NCBI GenBank assembly: GCA_021802115.1
Contig: JAKABA010000016.1
Coordinates: forward strand, 1 to 51,284
Reading direction: 5' to 3'
Length of the DNA stretch: 51,284 bases
From: a bacterium
GTDB taxonomy: Bacteria > Chloroflexota > Dormibacteria > UBA8260 > Bog-877
Shown here: piece after piece, positions 25,271 to 33,672 of the stretch
Layout of the letters: each line of letters begins with the position of its first letter
How positions within the stretch are numbered: the stretch's first letter is position 1
Notes under the pieces: model-generated
What the model was told of the DNA's origin: nothing
Seen by the model: the letters and a program-made list of their open reading frames with translations, nothing else
Databases searched by the model: none
Program-made: the position numbers and the translations under genes

Positions 25271-25687
25271 ATGCGCAAGCTCTACATCAGGGGCCTGGCC
25301 GCTACGGCCGGAGCCCTGGCGGCGGTCGCCGGCGGGGCGGTGGCGGTAACCGCCGCCACCTCGGCCCCGTCCACCCCGTCGACCAGCTCGACCGCCCACG
25401 CCCACCACTGGCGCCCCGCCCGCCTGCACGGCGCGGTCGGAGTGGTGACCTCGGACACCGGCGGGGTCTTGCAAATCCTCCAGCCCGACAAGAACACGCT
25501 CACCATCAGCCTCACCCCCAACGCCAAGGCCTGGAAGTACCAGGGCGTCGGCCAGAAGCGAATCGAGGAGTCGGCCACCACGCTGCCGGTGGGGGAGGTG
25601 GTGGCGGTCCGCTACAACCCCAAGCAGTCGGTGCACAGGGTGCGCTTGGTGCTGGACCTGGGCATCAACGGCTCGGTGTCCGGCTGA
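25271..25687 (+). CDS. Small secreted protein of unknown function
   Basis: 138 residues from ATG 25271, preceded by AGAGGAG at good spacing. The N-terminus is a signal peptide (LYIRGLAATAGALAAVAGG, then Ala/Thr/Ser-rich linker to about residue 45). The mature part is a small beta-rich domain (LHGAVGVVTSDTGGVLQIL, VGEVVAVRYNP) resembling DUF5666/OB-like secreted domains. No Cys pairs or catalytic motif. A strong terminator follows directly, so it is monocistronic. Confidence 0.8.
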   Translation: MRKLYIRGLAATAGALAAVAGGAVAVTAATSAPSTPSTSSTAHAHHWRPARLHGAVGVVTSDTGGVLQILQPDKNTLTISLTPNAKAWKYQGVGQKRIEESATTLPVGEVVAVRYNPKQSVHRVRLVLDLGINGSVSG

Positions 25688-25710
25688 GCCCCGCCTGATC
25701 CGTCCTCCCC

Positions 25711-25741
25711 TTGAGCCGGGGCTGCCGCAGCCCCGGCTCAA
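25711..25741 (+). terminator. Strong intrinsic terminator
   Basis: A perfect 14-bp stem (TTGAGCCGGGGCTG / CAGCCCCGGCTCAA) with a CCG loop, followed by TTTGCTT, 24 bp after the stop of the secreted-protein gene. Confidence 0.9.
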
Positions 25742-26026
25742 TTTGCTTCATGGGACCAATGGGCCGCGACCCAGGCGACCGCACCCGGCCGGGCTGGCGC
25801 GCGAGGGTCGGCTTCGGACCCGGATCGGCCGAGGCGCCTGAGCCGCAACTCGCGTTTGACGTCCGGGGCGTCTGACGTCCCTGAAAGCCCCTCAGCTGGC
25901 CCAGCCCCGAGCCAGCCGTGGGGGTCCTGAGAGGACCGGGGAAGCGGCTGGAGAAAGTAGGTGCTCCGACCCAGATCCGACGTCCCACCGGCGGCCAAGG
26001 GTGCCGGGGGACGCTTGGGACCGGAC

Positions 26027-27205
26027 TCAGGCGTACCTGGAGCCTTCCGGCAACGGTACCGGCGGGGTCGGCCCCACGTAGACCGCGGAGGGTCGAATCA
26101 GCCGGTTGTGCGCCGCCTGCTCGCAGATGGCGGCGGTCCAGCCCACCGTCCTGCTGCTGGCGAAGGTTGGGGTGAACATCTCGCGGGGAATCCCCGCCGT
26201 GTTCATGACCACTCCGGCGTAGAACTCCACGTTAGTGTAGAGGCGGCGGCCGGGCTTGAGCTCTCCCAGCACCCTGAGCGCGGTCTGCTCGACGTGCTCG
26301 GCGAACCGGGCCTGCTCCCCGCCGAGCTCCAGCGCCACCTCGCGCAGCAGGGTCGAGCGGGGATCATCGGTCTTGTAGACCCGATGCCCGAAGCCCATCA
26401 ACCGGTCGCCCGACTCGACCTTCTGGCGGAGGTAGTCGTAGGCGCGCTCCTCGGTGCCGATCTCGTCCAGGGTCTGGAGCGCCCGCGAGGGCGCGCCTCC
26501 GTGCAGGGGCCCGGACAGCGCTCCGATCGCGCCCACCAAGGCCGCGCCCATGTCCGCCCCGGTCGAGGTGATCACCCGGGCAGTGAAGGTTGAGGCGTTG
26601 AAGCCATGGTCCATGGTCAAGATCAGATACTTCTCAACCGCCCGCGCCTGGAGAGGGTCGGGCCGGCGCCCCGTCAGCATCTGGAGATAGGCCGCGGCGT
26701 AGCCGAGGTCGGGGTCGGGCACGACCAGAGGCTCGCCCCGGTGAGCGCGGTACAGCCCGGTCACCAGCACCGGGGCCAGGGCGGTCATCCGCAGCGCCTG
26801 CTGGCGCACGTCCTCGGCGGAGATGTCCATGACCGGCTGCAGGCCGAGAACGCCGGCGGTCAGAGAGACCGCGGTGCGCAGGGCGGTCAGGGGCACGAAG
26901 GGCTCGCCCGCGGCCAGCTCCGGCAGCAGCCTCGCGACCTGCTCCGGGAGGGAGCGCATCGCGCCGGTGCGCTGGCGGAAGGCCGCCACCTGTCCGGCAT
27001 CGGGGAGGAAGCCCTCACTGAGCAGATGCCACACCTGCTCGAAGGAGAGCCGGCGGGCCAGCTCGGCGGCGTTGTGGCCTCGGTAGTGGAAGAACCCCTC
27101 CTCGCCCCGGACGTCGCCGATGGTGGTCTCAGCCACGGCCACCCCCTCCAGCCCGGGGGCCGCCATCGCCACCTGCGGAGGGGCGGCGCCGCCAACCTGA
27201 GTCAA
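26027..27205 (-). CDS. Citrate synthase
   Basis: About 392 residues if TTG 27205 is used. GGGGAG lies 8 nt upstream of it, and the N-terminus then has the usual 17 residues before GLEGVAVAET. ATG 27166 is the alternative, and the frame open to 27337 is not credible. The substrate motifs are MDHGFNAST, GPLHGGAPSRA and MGFGHRVYKTDDPRS (catalytic His residues). The usual Asp of NVDFYSG appears as Glu (NVEFYAGVV), conservative but worth checking. It condenses oxaloacetate with acetyl-CoA; a 2-methylcitrate synthase activity cannot be excluded. The small membrane-peptide gene lies 28 bp upstream in the same direction. Acs and acetate uptake genes elsewhere in the window would feed it. Confidence 0.9.
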   Translation of the reverse strand: MTQVGGAAPPQVAMAAPGLEGVAVAETTIGDVRGEEGFFHYRGHNAAELARRLSFEQVWHLLSEGFLPDAGQVAAFRQRTGAMRSLPEQVARLLPELAAGEPFVPLTALRTAVSLTAGVLGLQPVMDISAEDVRQQALRMTALAPVLVTGLYRAHRGEPLVVPDPDLGYAAAYLQMLTGRRPDPLQARAVEKYLILTMDHGFNASTFTARVITSTGADMGAALVGAIGALSGPLHGGAPSRALQTLDEIGTEERAYDYLRQKVESGDRLMGFGHRVYKTDDPRSTLLREVALELGGEQARFAEHVEQTALRVLGELKPGRRLYTNVEFYAGVVMNTAGIPREMFTPTFASSRTVGWTAAICEQAAHNRLIRPSAVYVGPTPPVPLPEGSRYA

Positions 27206-27233
27206 GCGCCCGCTCCCCGCCGCCGCAGACGCT

Positions 27234-27392
27234 TCACTTGTGGCTGCCCGCCGCCGTGGGGCCGCCTTGTTGGTCGGAGGCGGCCTCGCTCCTGGCGGCG
27301 TTGCGGAAGAGGATGACCCAGCCGACCAGGGAGCCACCGGCCACCAGCACGATGGCGGCCAGGGGAAGGAGCACCTGGATTCCTGTGGTCAT
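27234..27392 (-). CDS. 52-residue single-pass membrane peptide
   Basis: ATG 27392, with GAGG 8-9 nt upstream, opens a 52-residue frame to TGA 27234-27236. Residues 5-28 form one membrane span (IQVLLPLAAIVLVAGGSLVG, then WVILF) followed by a polar tail ending in SHK. It overlaps in another frame the unused upstream extension of the citrate-synthase frame. The stop is 28 bp from the citrate-synthase start, so the two are probably one transcript. The family is unknown; the clean start, span and spacing argue for a real gene. Confidence 0.65.
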   Translation of the reverse strand: MTTGIQVLLPLAAIVLVAGGSLVGWVILFRNAARSEAASDQQGGPTAAGSHK

Positions 27393-27546
27393 TTTGAGTT
27401 CCTCATAGTGCAGGCCTTATTCTAGGTCACCTGCCCCATTAGCCGATCTCCCCACCGGCGGCCCTGGGCCGCCCCTTTCCCTGGGACGGCCCGCGCTCTC
27501 GCGCGGGGCCGCGATCGCCCACCTCGGGCCCACAGAAGGTTTTCCC

Positions 27547-28755
27547 TTGAATTCCCCTGCCATCGACCCCCGCCGGGCGCGCCTGGCCCTTTACGGCCTG
27601 GTCGGCGCCAGCTTCGCGGACGCCCTGGGGGCGACCATGATCCTGCCCGTACTGCCCCTGTTCCTGCGCCACGGGGGGGCGTCCTACGCCGAGGTCGGGC
27701 TGGTCACGGCCGCCTTCTGGGCGGCCGGCCTGGTGGTCGGTTATCCCATCGGCCGGATCTCAGACCGGGTCGGCCGCAAGCGGCTCATCGTGGCCAGCCA
27801 GGTGGTCTATGCGCTCGCCACCGCCGCCTTCGCTTTCTCCCCCTCACCGATCTGGTTCGTGGTCCTGCGCGCGTTCCAAGGGGGCGCCGCCGGAGCCGCC
27901 AATGTGCTCGCGATGGCAACGGTGGCGGACGTGGTGCCGCATGAGCGGCGCGGCCGCGCCTACGGCTCCCTGACCGGGGCCAACATGACCGGGACCATCG
28001 TCGGCCCCCTGATCGGGGCGACCCTGTTCGCGATCTCGGTCGGCCTCACCTTCGTGGCCTCGGCGCTGGTGGCGCTGGTGGTGGGCGGGATCCTGGCCCT
28101 CACCCTGCCGCGCCGGCGGGCGGCGGCGTCCCACCACGAGTCCGTTCACAAAGGGGTGGCGATCTGGCACAGCCGGGCGGTGCTGGGAATCCTGGTGGCC
28201 TCCACCGCGCTGGGTCTGCTGATCGGGATGTACGACACCCTGTGGAGCCTGCTGATGCACGCCCGCCATGCCACCGACTTCGAGATCGGGCTCTCCTTCA
28301 CCCTCTTCGCCATCCCCTTCGCGGTCGGCTCCTGGCCGGCGGGCTGGCTGGCGGACCGAGTCGACAACCGCTGGCTGATCGGCGTCAGCGTGGCGGCCGC
28401 CGCCGGCTTCGCCGCCGCCTATCCCTACGTGCTGTCTCCCTTCTGGCTGATTGGACTGGGAGTGTTCGAGGGCATCTTCACGGTCACCGGCGCCCCGGCC
28501 CGGTTGGCGATGCTCTCGCGCGAGGTCCGGCCAGAGCAGATGGGTCGGGTGCAGGGGATTTACGGCTCGGTCCAGGTGGGAGCCTCGGCCCTGGCGGCGA
28601 TCGTGGCGGGGGCCCTCTTCGGGATCTCCATACCGCTGCCGTTCGTGGTCACGGCGGCCGCCATGATGGTGGGAGCGGCCAGCCTGGTCTGGCTCTGGCA
28701 CGGGGTCAACGGCAAGCCTGCGCGGCGGCCCCCGGCTCAGACGCCTGCCGCCTGA
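27547..28755 (+). CDS. MFS transporter, drug-efflux type
   Basis: 402 residues from TTG 27547, with AGAAGG about 8 nt upstream. Twelve hydrophobic segments are visible. The cytoplasmic motif A after the second span is GRISDRVGRKRL and its half-repeat copy is GWLADRVDNRWL. Motif C-like GANMTGTIVGPLIGA lies in the fifth span. This fits the DHA1 family of proton-coupled efflux pumps. The substrate is unknown. Divergent from the citrate-synthase unit with about 150 bp between. Confidence 0.88.
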   Translation: MNSPAIDPRRARLALYGLVGASFADALGATMILPVLPLFLRHGGASYAEVGLVTAAFWAAGLVVGYPIGRISDRVGRKRLIVASQVVYALATAAFAFSPSPIWFVVLRAFQGGAAGAANVLAMATVADVVPHERRGRAYGSLTGANMTGTIVGPLIGATLFAISVGLTFVASALVALVVGGILALTLPRRRAAASHHESVHKGVAIWHSRAVLGILVASTALGLLIGMYDTLWSLLMHARHATDFEIGLSFTLFAIPFAVGSWPAGWLADRVDNRWLIGVSVAAAAGFAAAYPYVLSPFWLIGLGVFEGIFTVTGAPARLAMLSREVRPEQMGRVQGIYGSVQVGASALAAIVAGALFGISIPLPFVVTAAAMMVGAASLVWLWHGVNGKPARRPPAQTPAA

Positions 28756-28759
28756 TCCG

Positions 28760-29189
28760 CTCGCGGGTCCGGCTCTTGGGCCACGGCGTCGTGGTGCCCA
28801 TCACGGCTCTGGAACGTCGTCAGATCTTCGGATGGACCCTCGGTCAGAACCTCGAGGTGCTCGCCTGCGCCCACATCGGTCACGTCGAGCTTCGGGCTGC
28901 GATCGCCGCAGCTGCGCTAGCAGGACGCCTCCCGGGCGCCTCATTGACGAGGGCCAGGCGACGGCTGGAACGGGTGTGGGCAGCGACCTCCCCGATCATC
29001 GTGGACATGGCGGTCGCAAAGCGGGCCGGCGTCCTGGCCGAGAGCCGCTGCCTCCCCGGCTACGCGGCGGTGCATCTCACGGGTCTGCAGCGTCTGGGGC
29101 CCCCGCGCCGGGTGGATCGTGTCGCGTGCTGGGATGACGAGCTGGGTCGCGCCGCCTCTGCTGAGAGCTACGCGCCGTTCCCAGTGTAG
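28760..29189 (+). pseudogene. VapC PIN toxin remnant lacking its N-terminus
   Basis: The frame ending at TAG 29187-29189 reads CAHIGHVELRAAIAAA, RLPGASLTRARRRLERVW, TSPIIVDMAVAKRAG, GYAAVHLTGLQRLG and VACWDDELGRAA. This is the second half of a VapC-like PIN protein. The expected N-terminal LDTSA region and a start codon are missing. The catalytic Asp of GYDAVHLA is Ala here (GYAAVHL). The open frame runs on from within the MFS gene, but that upstream part is a shadow. No antitoxin is visible beside it. Confidence 0.65.
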
Positions 29190-29498
29190 GGCCGCGAACT
29201 GAGAGGGCTCTCCCCCTCCACGCTGGTAGCTGCCCCGGGCTCGGTGTCGCCGATGGGCGCCTCAGTTCGCGCGCGCTTCGAACCTTCTGCACGAGGGGGA
29301 AAGATGTTGGCCATGGAGCCGGCCCCGGGGCATTTCGAACAGGCAACAGCTCCCGCTTGGGCCGACGTCTAAGCCATCGCATGAGGCCGTCGCCGTTTCG
29401 GCTCTTGCGCCACTCCGGTGGCCGCCCCCACGCCCTGGGAACTTGGCGGGGCCATCACACCCGGCAGCCGGGCGGTCGATTACGGAGACGGACGCCGT
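29190..29498. other. Intergenic stretch, nothing recognised
   Basis: About 310 bp between the VapC remnant and the 3' end of the TetR gene. No convincing gene, hairpin terminator or repeat was seen. Confidence 0.35.
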
Positions 29499-30176
29499 CT
29501 ACCGACGCGCCCTGCCCGATCGGCCGGAGGACCGACTGACCCTAGCCACCACCGAGGCGACGGCTTCGTCCACCATGTGTGAAAGCGGCGGCCAGGGGAA
29601 CGTCGGACGACTGTCGCGAAGACTGACGATGCCGTGCAACGTGGCCCAAAGTTGGATCACCGCCGCATCCGGCGAGAGCGCACCCTCCGGATCGACCGCG
29701 CTGGCCGCCATCGCCTCGTTCAGCAGCAGGATCACGGGTGCTCCAGGGAGTTTGGTGGGGTCCCAGTCCTCGTGGACTCTCCCTCGGACGCTCATCATCA
29801 GCCGGTACTGCGCCGGATGCTCGACGGCGAAGGTCACGTAGGCGTGGCACATGGCCCGGAGCGCTGCCACCCCGGGAGCCACGGCGGACGTCGCGGCATC
29901 GAGGGCGGAGCTCAGCTCGGCGAACTCGGCCGAGTAGACCGCGAACAGCAGCTCGTCAAGCGTCGCGAATTGGAGGTAGAACGCCTGGGGCGTCACGCCC
30001 ACTGCGCGGGTCACCTTGCGAATGCTGACGTCGGACTCAGACTCCGCGTTGGCGAGCAGTTCGCGCGCAGCGGCGATCAGGTCCTCGCGAAGACGGTTGC
30101 CCTCACCGCGGCGGTTGCGAACTCTCACCATCGGAGCTGGAGCAGGTTTGCGAGCCACGGGAGCCCCCTGTTGCAT
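29499..30176 (-). CDS. TetR-family regulator
   Basis: 225 residues if ATG 30176 is used; ATG 30131 (MVRVRNRRGEG) is an alternative. The helix-turn-helix lies at about residues 50-80 (SIRKVTRAVGVTPQAFYLQF, then ATLDELLFAVY). The C-terminal ligand domain has LRAMCHAYVTFAVEHPAQYRLM and LWATLHGIVSL, as in TetR_C_33/WHG-type regulators. It is divergent from the metallo-hydrolase gene 49 bp away and most likely represses that promoter and its own. Confidence 0.88.
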   Translation of the reverse strand: MQQGAPVARKPAPAPMVRVRNRRGEGNRLREDLIAAARELLANAESESDVSIRKVTRAVGVTPQAFYLQFATLDELLFAVYSAEFAELSSALDAATSAVAPGVAALRAMCHAYVTFAVEHPAQYRLMMSVRGRVHEDWDPTKLPGAPVILLLNEAMAASAVDPEGALSPDAAVIQLWATLHGIVSLRDSRPTFPWPPLSHMVDEAVASVVARVSRSSGRSGRARR

Positions 30177-30179
30177 AAC

Positions 30180-30207
30180 TAGACTATTGTCTATATACTA
30201 GCGTCTA
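30180..30207. promoter_or_regulatory. Candidate TetR operator
   Basis: TAGAC-TATT-GTCTA (30180-30193) is a perfect 5-bp inverted repeat. A third half-site GTCTA (30203-30207) follows 14 bp after the second. It lies in the 49-bp gap between the divergent TetR and hydrolase starts, within an AT-rich stretch that would also carry the -10 boxes. Confidence 0.55.
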
Positions 30208-30225
30208 CTCAAGAGGAGGTGCCCC

Positions 30226-30972
30226 ATGGTCCGAACGAGCGTAACCCGCGTCACCCACAGCTGTCATCTGATCGAGATCGGGGGGCGCACGTTCCTCACC
30301 GATCCCTGGTTCAGCCAGAAGCCCGCCTACCATCCGGGCGAGCCCATCGCCTTCACCGTGCCTGAGTTACCTCATCTCGACGGAGTGCTCATCACCCACC
30401 ACCACTACGACCACTGCGACCTCGCCGCGTTCTCGGCCTATGCGGACCACAAAGTCCCGCTCGTCGTGGCTGGGCCGGTCGAGGCCAGGGCGAGAAAGCG
30501 CGGCTTCGACAACGTCAAGGCGCTCGCGCCGTGGGAGCAGGTCGAGATCGGCGGCGTGACGGTCACGGCCGCGCCGGGCAAGCACGGAGTCTACGAGGTC
30601 ACCTTTGTCATCCAGGGCGGTGGAGACACCGTCTACTTCGCCGGGGACAGCATGGTCATTCCTGAGCTGTACGAGTTGCCTGAGCGCTTCGGCCACATCG
30701 ATCTCGCCCTGCTCCCGACAAACGGCCTCCGGATTCGCCCCCAACTGAACCAGCAGGTGGTCATGAACGCAGCCGACGCGGCACAGCTGACAAGCGCCCT
30801 CAAGCCCGACCTCGCCGTCCCGCACCACTACGCGTTCACCGGCGGCTGGTTCGCCGACCACTTCATCGCTAGGGGGGACCGGGATCCTCAGCACTTCGCC
30901 GAGGCGTCGAAGCTCATTGCCCCCGGGACGACCGTGCGCATCGTCGCGCCCGGCCAGGCGGTCGTGCTCTGA
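30226..30972 (+). CDS. UlaG-like metallo-beta-lactamase-fold hydrolase
   Basis: 248 residues from ATG 30226, preceded by GAGGAGG. The metal site is intact: HHHYDH at residues 58-63 (HxHxDH), GKHGVYE, FAGDSM and PHHYAF. The fold family includes UlaG and many N-acyl ethanolamine PLD-like hydrolases; the substrate is unknown. It is probably controlled by the divergent TetR regulator, which suggests a small-molecule inducer. The IS630 element begins about 10 bp after its stop, but the C-terminus looks complete. Confidence 0.85.
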   Translation: MVRTSVTRVTHSCHLIEIGGRTFLTDPWFSQKPAYHPGEPIAFTVPELPHLDGVLITHHHYDHCDLAAFSAYADHKVPLVVAGPVEARARKRGFDNVKALAPWEQVEIGGVTVTAAPGKHGVYEVTFVIQGGGDTVYFAGDSMVIPELYELPERFGHIDLALLPTNGLRIRPQLNQQVVMNAADAAQLTSALKPDLAVPHHYAFTGGWFADHFIARGDRDPQHFAEASKLIAPGTTVRIVAPGQAVVL

Positions 30973-30981
30973 CCTGGTGCA

Positions 30982-32117
30982 GTGTCACGGTTTCAAATGC
31001 TGATTGACTGAAGAGCCACCCCTCCCCTCCGGACCTTCACCAGGATCTCCTCGGCGGTGGCGGTCCACACGAAGGCGCGGGGACTGTCACTGTTGGCGTT
31101 GAGGTGGGCCTCGCTGGCGGCGATCAGGTTGGGAACCGAGTGGAAGACGCCGCGCCGGATGGCCTTGTCGTCCAAATCCCGGAACCATCGCTCCACCAGA
31201 TTGAGCCAAGAGTTTGAGGTGGGAATGAAATGCAAGCGGAAGCGAGGGTGCTTGCTGAGCCACAGCTCAACTTGGTCGTGCTTGTGGGTGGCGTAGTTGT
31301 CAAGGATCATGTGGATATGTAGCCCCCTGGGGACCTCCCGGTCGACCCGGCGAAGAAACCGCAGGAACTCGGTGTGGCGATGGCGAGGAAGCCACTCGCC
31401 GGTCACCTTGCCGTCCAGGACGTTGAGCGCCGCGAACAGAGTGGTGGTGCCGCTGCGCTTGTAGTCGTGGGCCATGGTGCCGGCCCGCCCCTTCTTGATC
31501 GGCAGCCCGGGCTGAGTACGGTCCAAAGCTTGGATCTGGCTCTTCTCATCCATGCACAGCAGCACCGCCTTGTCAGGCGGGTTCGGGTAGAGCCCCACCA
31601 CGTCGATGAGCTTTTCCTCGAAGTGCGGATCGTTCGACAGCTTGGACGTCTTCACCAGGTGTGGCTTCAAGCCCCGCGCCGACCAGATCCGCTGTACGGT
31701 GGTCGAACTGACTTCCTGCGCTTGGGCCATGGTTGGGCAGCTCCAGTGGGCCTTCCCAGGAGGGGTTTCATGGAGCGTGGCCTCAACGATCGCATCTACC
31801 TTCGCCGCTGGAATCGACGGCTTGCGCCCGCGGCCCTTGCGCACCTCGCCAAACTTCGCCAGCCCTTCTTCGGTAAAGCGCTCCCGCCAGGCCATCACGC
31901 TAGTCGGAGACACGTCTATCGCTTCCGCTATCGCAGTATTGGCCAGGCCCTCAGCAGCCAGCAGCAACGCCTTCGCACGGATCACCTGCCGATGCGGTGT
32001 CGTCCGGGACTGAGCCAGCCTCCGCAGCACCTTCTCTTGGCCACTGGTCAACGTCAAGGCAGTTGTGGCGGGCCTCGTTCGCCCAGTCCGTCACAACCTC
32101 AGCTATTTACAACACAC
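30982..32117 (-). mobile_element. IS630-family insertion sequence
   Basis: About 1.14 kb carrying one transposase. The ends are imperfect inverted repeats: left AGTGTCACGGTTTCAAATG then CTGA; right, on the minus strand, AGTGTGTTGTAAATAG then CTGAGGTTG. The right end abuts a TA dinucleotide (32118-32119), and the left junction shows CA instead of TA (30980-30981). It sits between the hydrolase and MutS-like genes, and the MutS-like stop codon (TAG, 32117-32119) lies at the right junction. Confidence 0.65.
30993..32057 (-). CDS. IS630-family transposase
   Basis: 354 residues. The N-terminal half carries two helix-turn-helix units (NTAIAEAIDVSPTSVMAWRE; PTMAQAQEVSSTTVQRIW). The catalytic DDE core is complete: LLCMDEKSQIQALD, HMILDNYATHKH and NSWLNLVERWF. 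No frameshift is seen, so the element may be active. The C-terminus differs from that of the IS630 fragment at the left edge of the window. Confidence 0.93.
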   Translation of the reverse strand: MTLTSGQEKVLRRLAQSRTTPHRQVIRAKALLLAAEGLANTAIAEAIDVSPTSVMAWRERFTEEGLAKFGEVRKGRGRKPSIPAAKVDAIVEATLHETPPGKAHWSCPTMAQAQEVSSTTVQRIWSARGLKPHLVKTSKLSNDPHFEEKLIDVVGLYPNPPDKAVLLCMDEKSQIQALDRTQPGLPIKKGRAGTMAHDYKRSGTTTLFAALNVLDGKVTGEWLPRHRHTEFLRFLRRVDREVPRGLHIHMILDNYATHKHDQVELWLSKHPRFRLHFIPTSNSWLNLVERWFRDLDDKAIRRGVFHSVPNLIAASEAHLNANSDSPRAFVWTATAEEILVKVRRGGVALQSISI

Positions 32118-33661
32118 TAGTGCCCAGGAGGATTCGGCGCCTGCGCATCCGTAGCCTCGCCCGCTGGCGACGGCCGCCCGCTCCCAGCGAACACCTTGCG
32201 GTAGAGGTCCTCCCCGTAGGCGGTCGGCAGCGGGTCGCCGGGCTTGATCTGGAAGCTCCGCTGGCCGTCCGCCCGCCGCTCCGCCCGCAGCGCCAACACA
32301 TCGGCCCGCCCGGCCTCCAACAGGCTGTCCGCCAGGTCGTAAAAGTGGGTCACGAAGAAGACCCTGATGTCCGCCTCCAGCAGGGCCTTGACGATCTGGC
32401 GGGCGATCTCGGATCCCTCGCGCTCGTTGGTGGCGGAGAAGGACTCGTTGAAGAGGATCAGGCTGCGGGGTCTGACCTGGTCCGCGATCTCCCCCATCCG
32501 GCGCAGGTCCTCATCCAGCCGGCCCCCGGTCATGGTCTGGTCCTCCTCCCGCAGGAAGTGGGTGAAGAGGGCCGTGGCCAGGTCGCCGCGAAAGGCCCGG
32601 GCCGCCACGAACATGCCCGCCTGGAGCATCAGCTGGGCCAGCCCGATGCTGCGCAGGAAGGTGGACTTGCCCCCGGAGTTGGCACCTGTGATCAGGACCA
32701 GCGACTTGCCGTCGGCCGCGCCATCGTTTCCCACCACCTGGCCGGGCTCAAGGCGAAGGGCCAGGCAGGGGTCGTAGAGGCCGCTGTAGGAGAGCGCCCC
32801 GGCTGGGCCCCCACTCGCCACCGTTGGGATCACCACCGGTTGCCCCTGCTCCTGGAGCCGGGCGTGCAGATTCAGGCAGCCGACGTAGAAGCCGAGCTCC
32901 AGGCGCAGCTGGGTGAAGAAGCTCAGGATGTGGTCGGTCGACTGGGTGAGGGCGTTGGCGACCTGGTTGATCCCGCGGTCGGTCAGCTCCGAAAGGGCCC
33001 GGGCCCCGGCCTCGTCCCGGGCCGGGATCGAGAACGAATATGCGGAGCGCTCGCCGATCCCGATCCGCTCGCGCCAGCCTTGCCGGCTGCTTCCGGAGGC
33101 GCGCAGGACGTAGTCGATCCCCCGGTTGCCCTCTCCGAGCCGGGCGCTGATCAGCATCTTCTCCGGCGCCCCGAGCCGGCGCAGGTGCTGGTCGGCGGCC
33201 GCGAAGAACCCGTCGTCGAGCTCTCGGGACAGCATCTGGAAGAAGGTGGCCAGCCCTGGGGACTCGAAGTCGGCGCCCGGCCCGTCGGCGATCTCGCGGA
33301 GGCGCTTGAGCAGGCCCAGGAAGAGCCCGAGGACCTCGATCGCTCGGTGCAGGAGTCCAGACGGCGTGGCCCTGATGAAGCCCCAGATCCTGCGCTCCCC
33401 CTCGACCGCCGCCACCGCGATGGCATAGACCTCGGCGGCCACCTCCGGATTAGCCATGAGATCGCCGAGCACCTGCTGGCGGTGGCGGATGGTGACCAGG
33501 TCGGGAAGGCTGGCCAGCACCGCCACCCGGGCCACCTCTAGGAGGAACTTGTCCCCCTGGGCCATGGCCTCCCAGAGCGTGGCCAGGTCGAGGTCCTCGG
33601 TCAGCTCCTGGTGGTTCAGGGGCAGGGCGGAACCGGGGTCGAAGTCCTCCTCCGGCCCCAT
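32117..33661 (-). CDS. MutS-like ATPase, second of a tandem pair
   Basis: 514 residues from ATG 33661, 11 bp after the stop of the upstream paralogue. It has the MutS core/clamp and ATPase regions but no N-terminal mismatch-binding domain (no FxE motif). Walker A is TGANSGGKSTFLRS. Walker B reads LILFNESFSATNEREG, with Asn where MutS has Asp. The signature/Walker D region DIRVFFVTHFYDLAD follows. The stop lies at the junction with the IS630 element, so the last few residues may have been altered. The two genes probably make a heterodimer. The role is unknown; DNA-junction or recombination functions are known for other short MutS families. Confidence 0.85.
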   Translation of the reverse strand: MGPEEDFDPGSALPLNHQELTEDLDLATLWEAMAQGDKFLLEVARVAVLASLPDLVTIRHRQQVLGDLMANPEVAAEVYAIAVAAVEGERRIWGFIRATPSGLLHRAIEVLGLFLGLLKRLREIADGPGADFESPGLATFFQMLSRELDDGFFAAADQHLRRLGAPEKMLISARLGEGNRGIDYVLRASGSSRQGWRERIGIGERSAYSFSIPARDEAGARALSELTDRGINQVANALTQSTDHILSFFTQLRLELGFYVGCLNLHARLQEQGQPVVIPTVASGGPAGALSYSGLYDPCLALRLEPGQVVGNDGAADGKSLVLITGANSGGKSTFLRSIGLAQLMLQAGMFVAARAFRGDLATALFTHFLREEDQTMTGGRLDEDLRRMGEIADQVRPRSLILFNESFSATNEREGSEIARQIVKALLEADIRVFFVTHFYDLADSLLEAGRADVLALRAERRADGQRSFQIKPGDPLPTAYGEDLYRKVFAGSGRPSPAGEATDAQAPNPPGH

Positions 33662-33672
33662 CAGGTGTACCT

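Noticed and set aside
28242..28755. 315-residue plus-strand frame starting inside the MFS gene
   Set aside because: The part inside the MFS gene is a shadow frame; only the portion after 28755 resembles a PIN protein.
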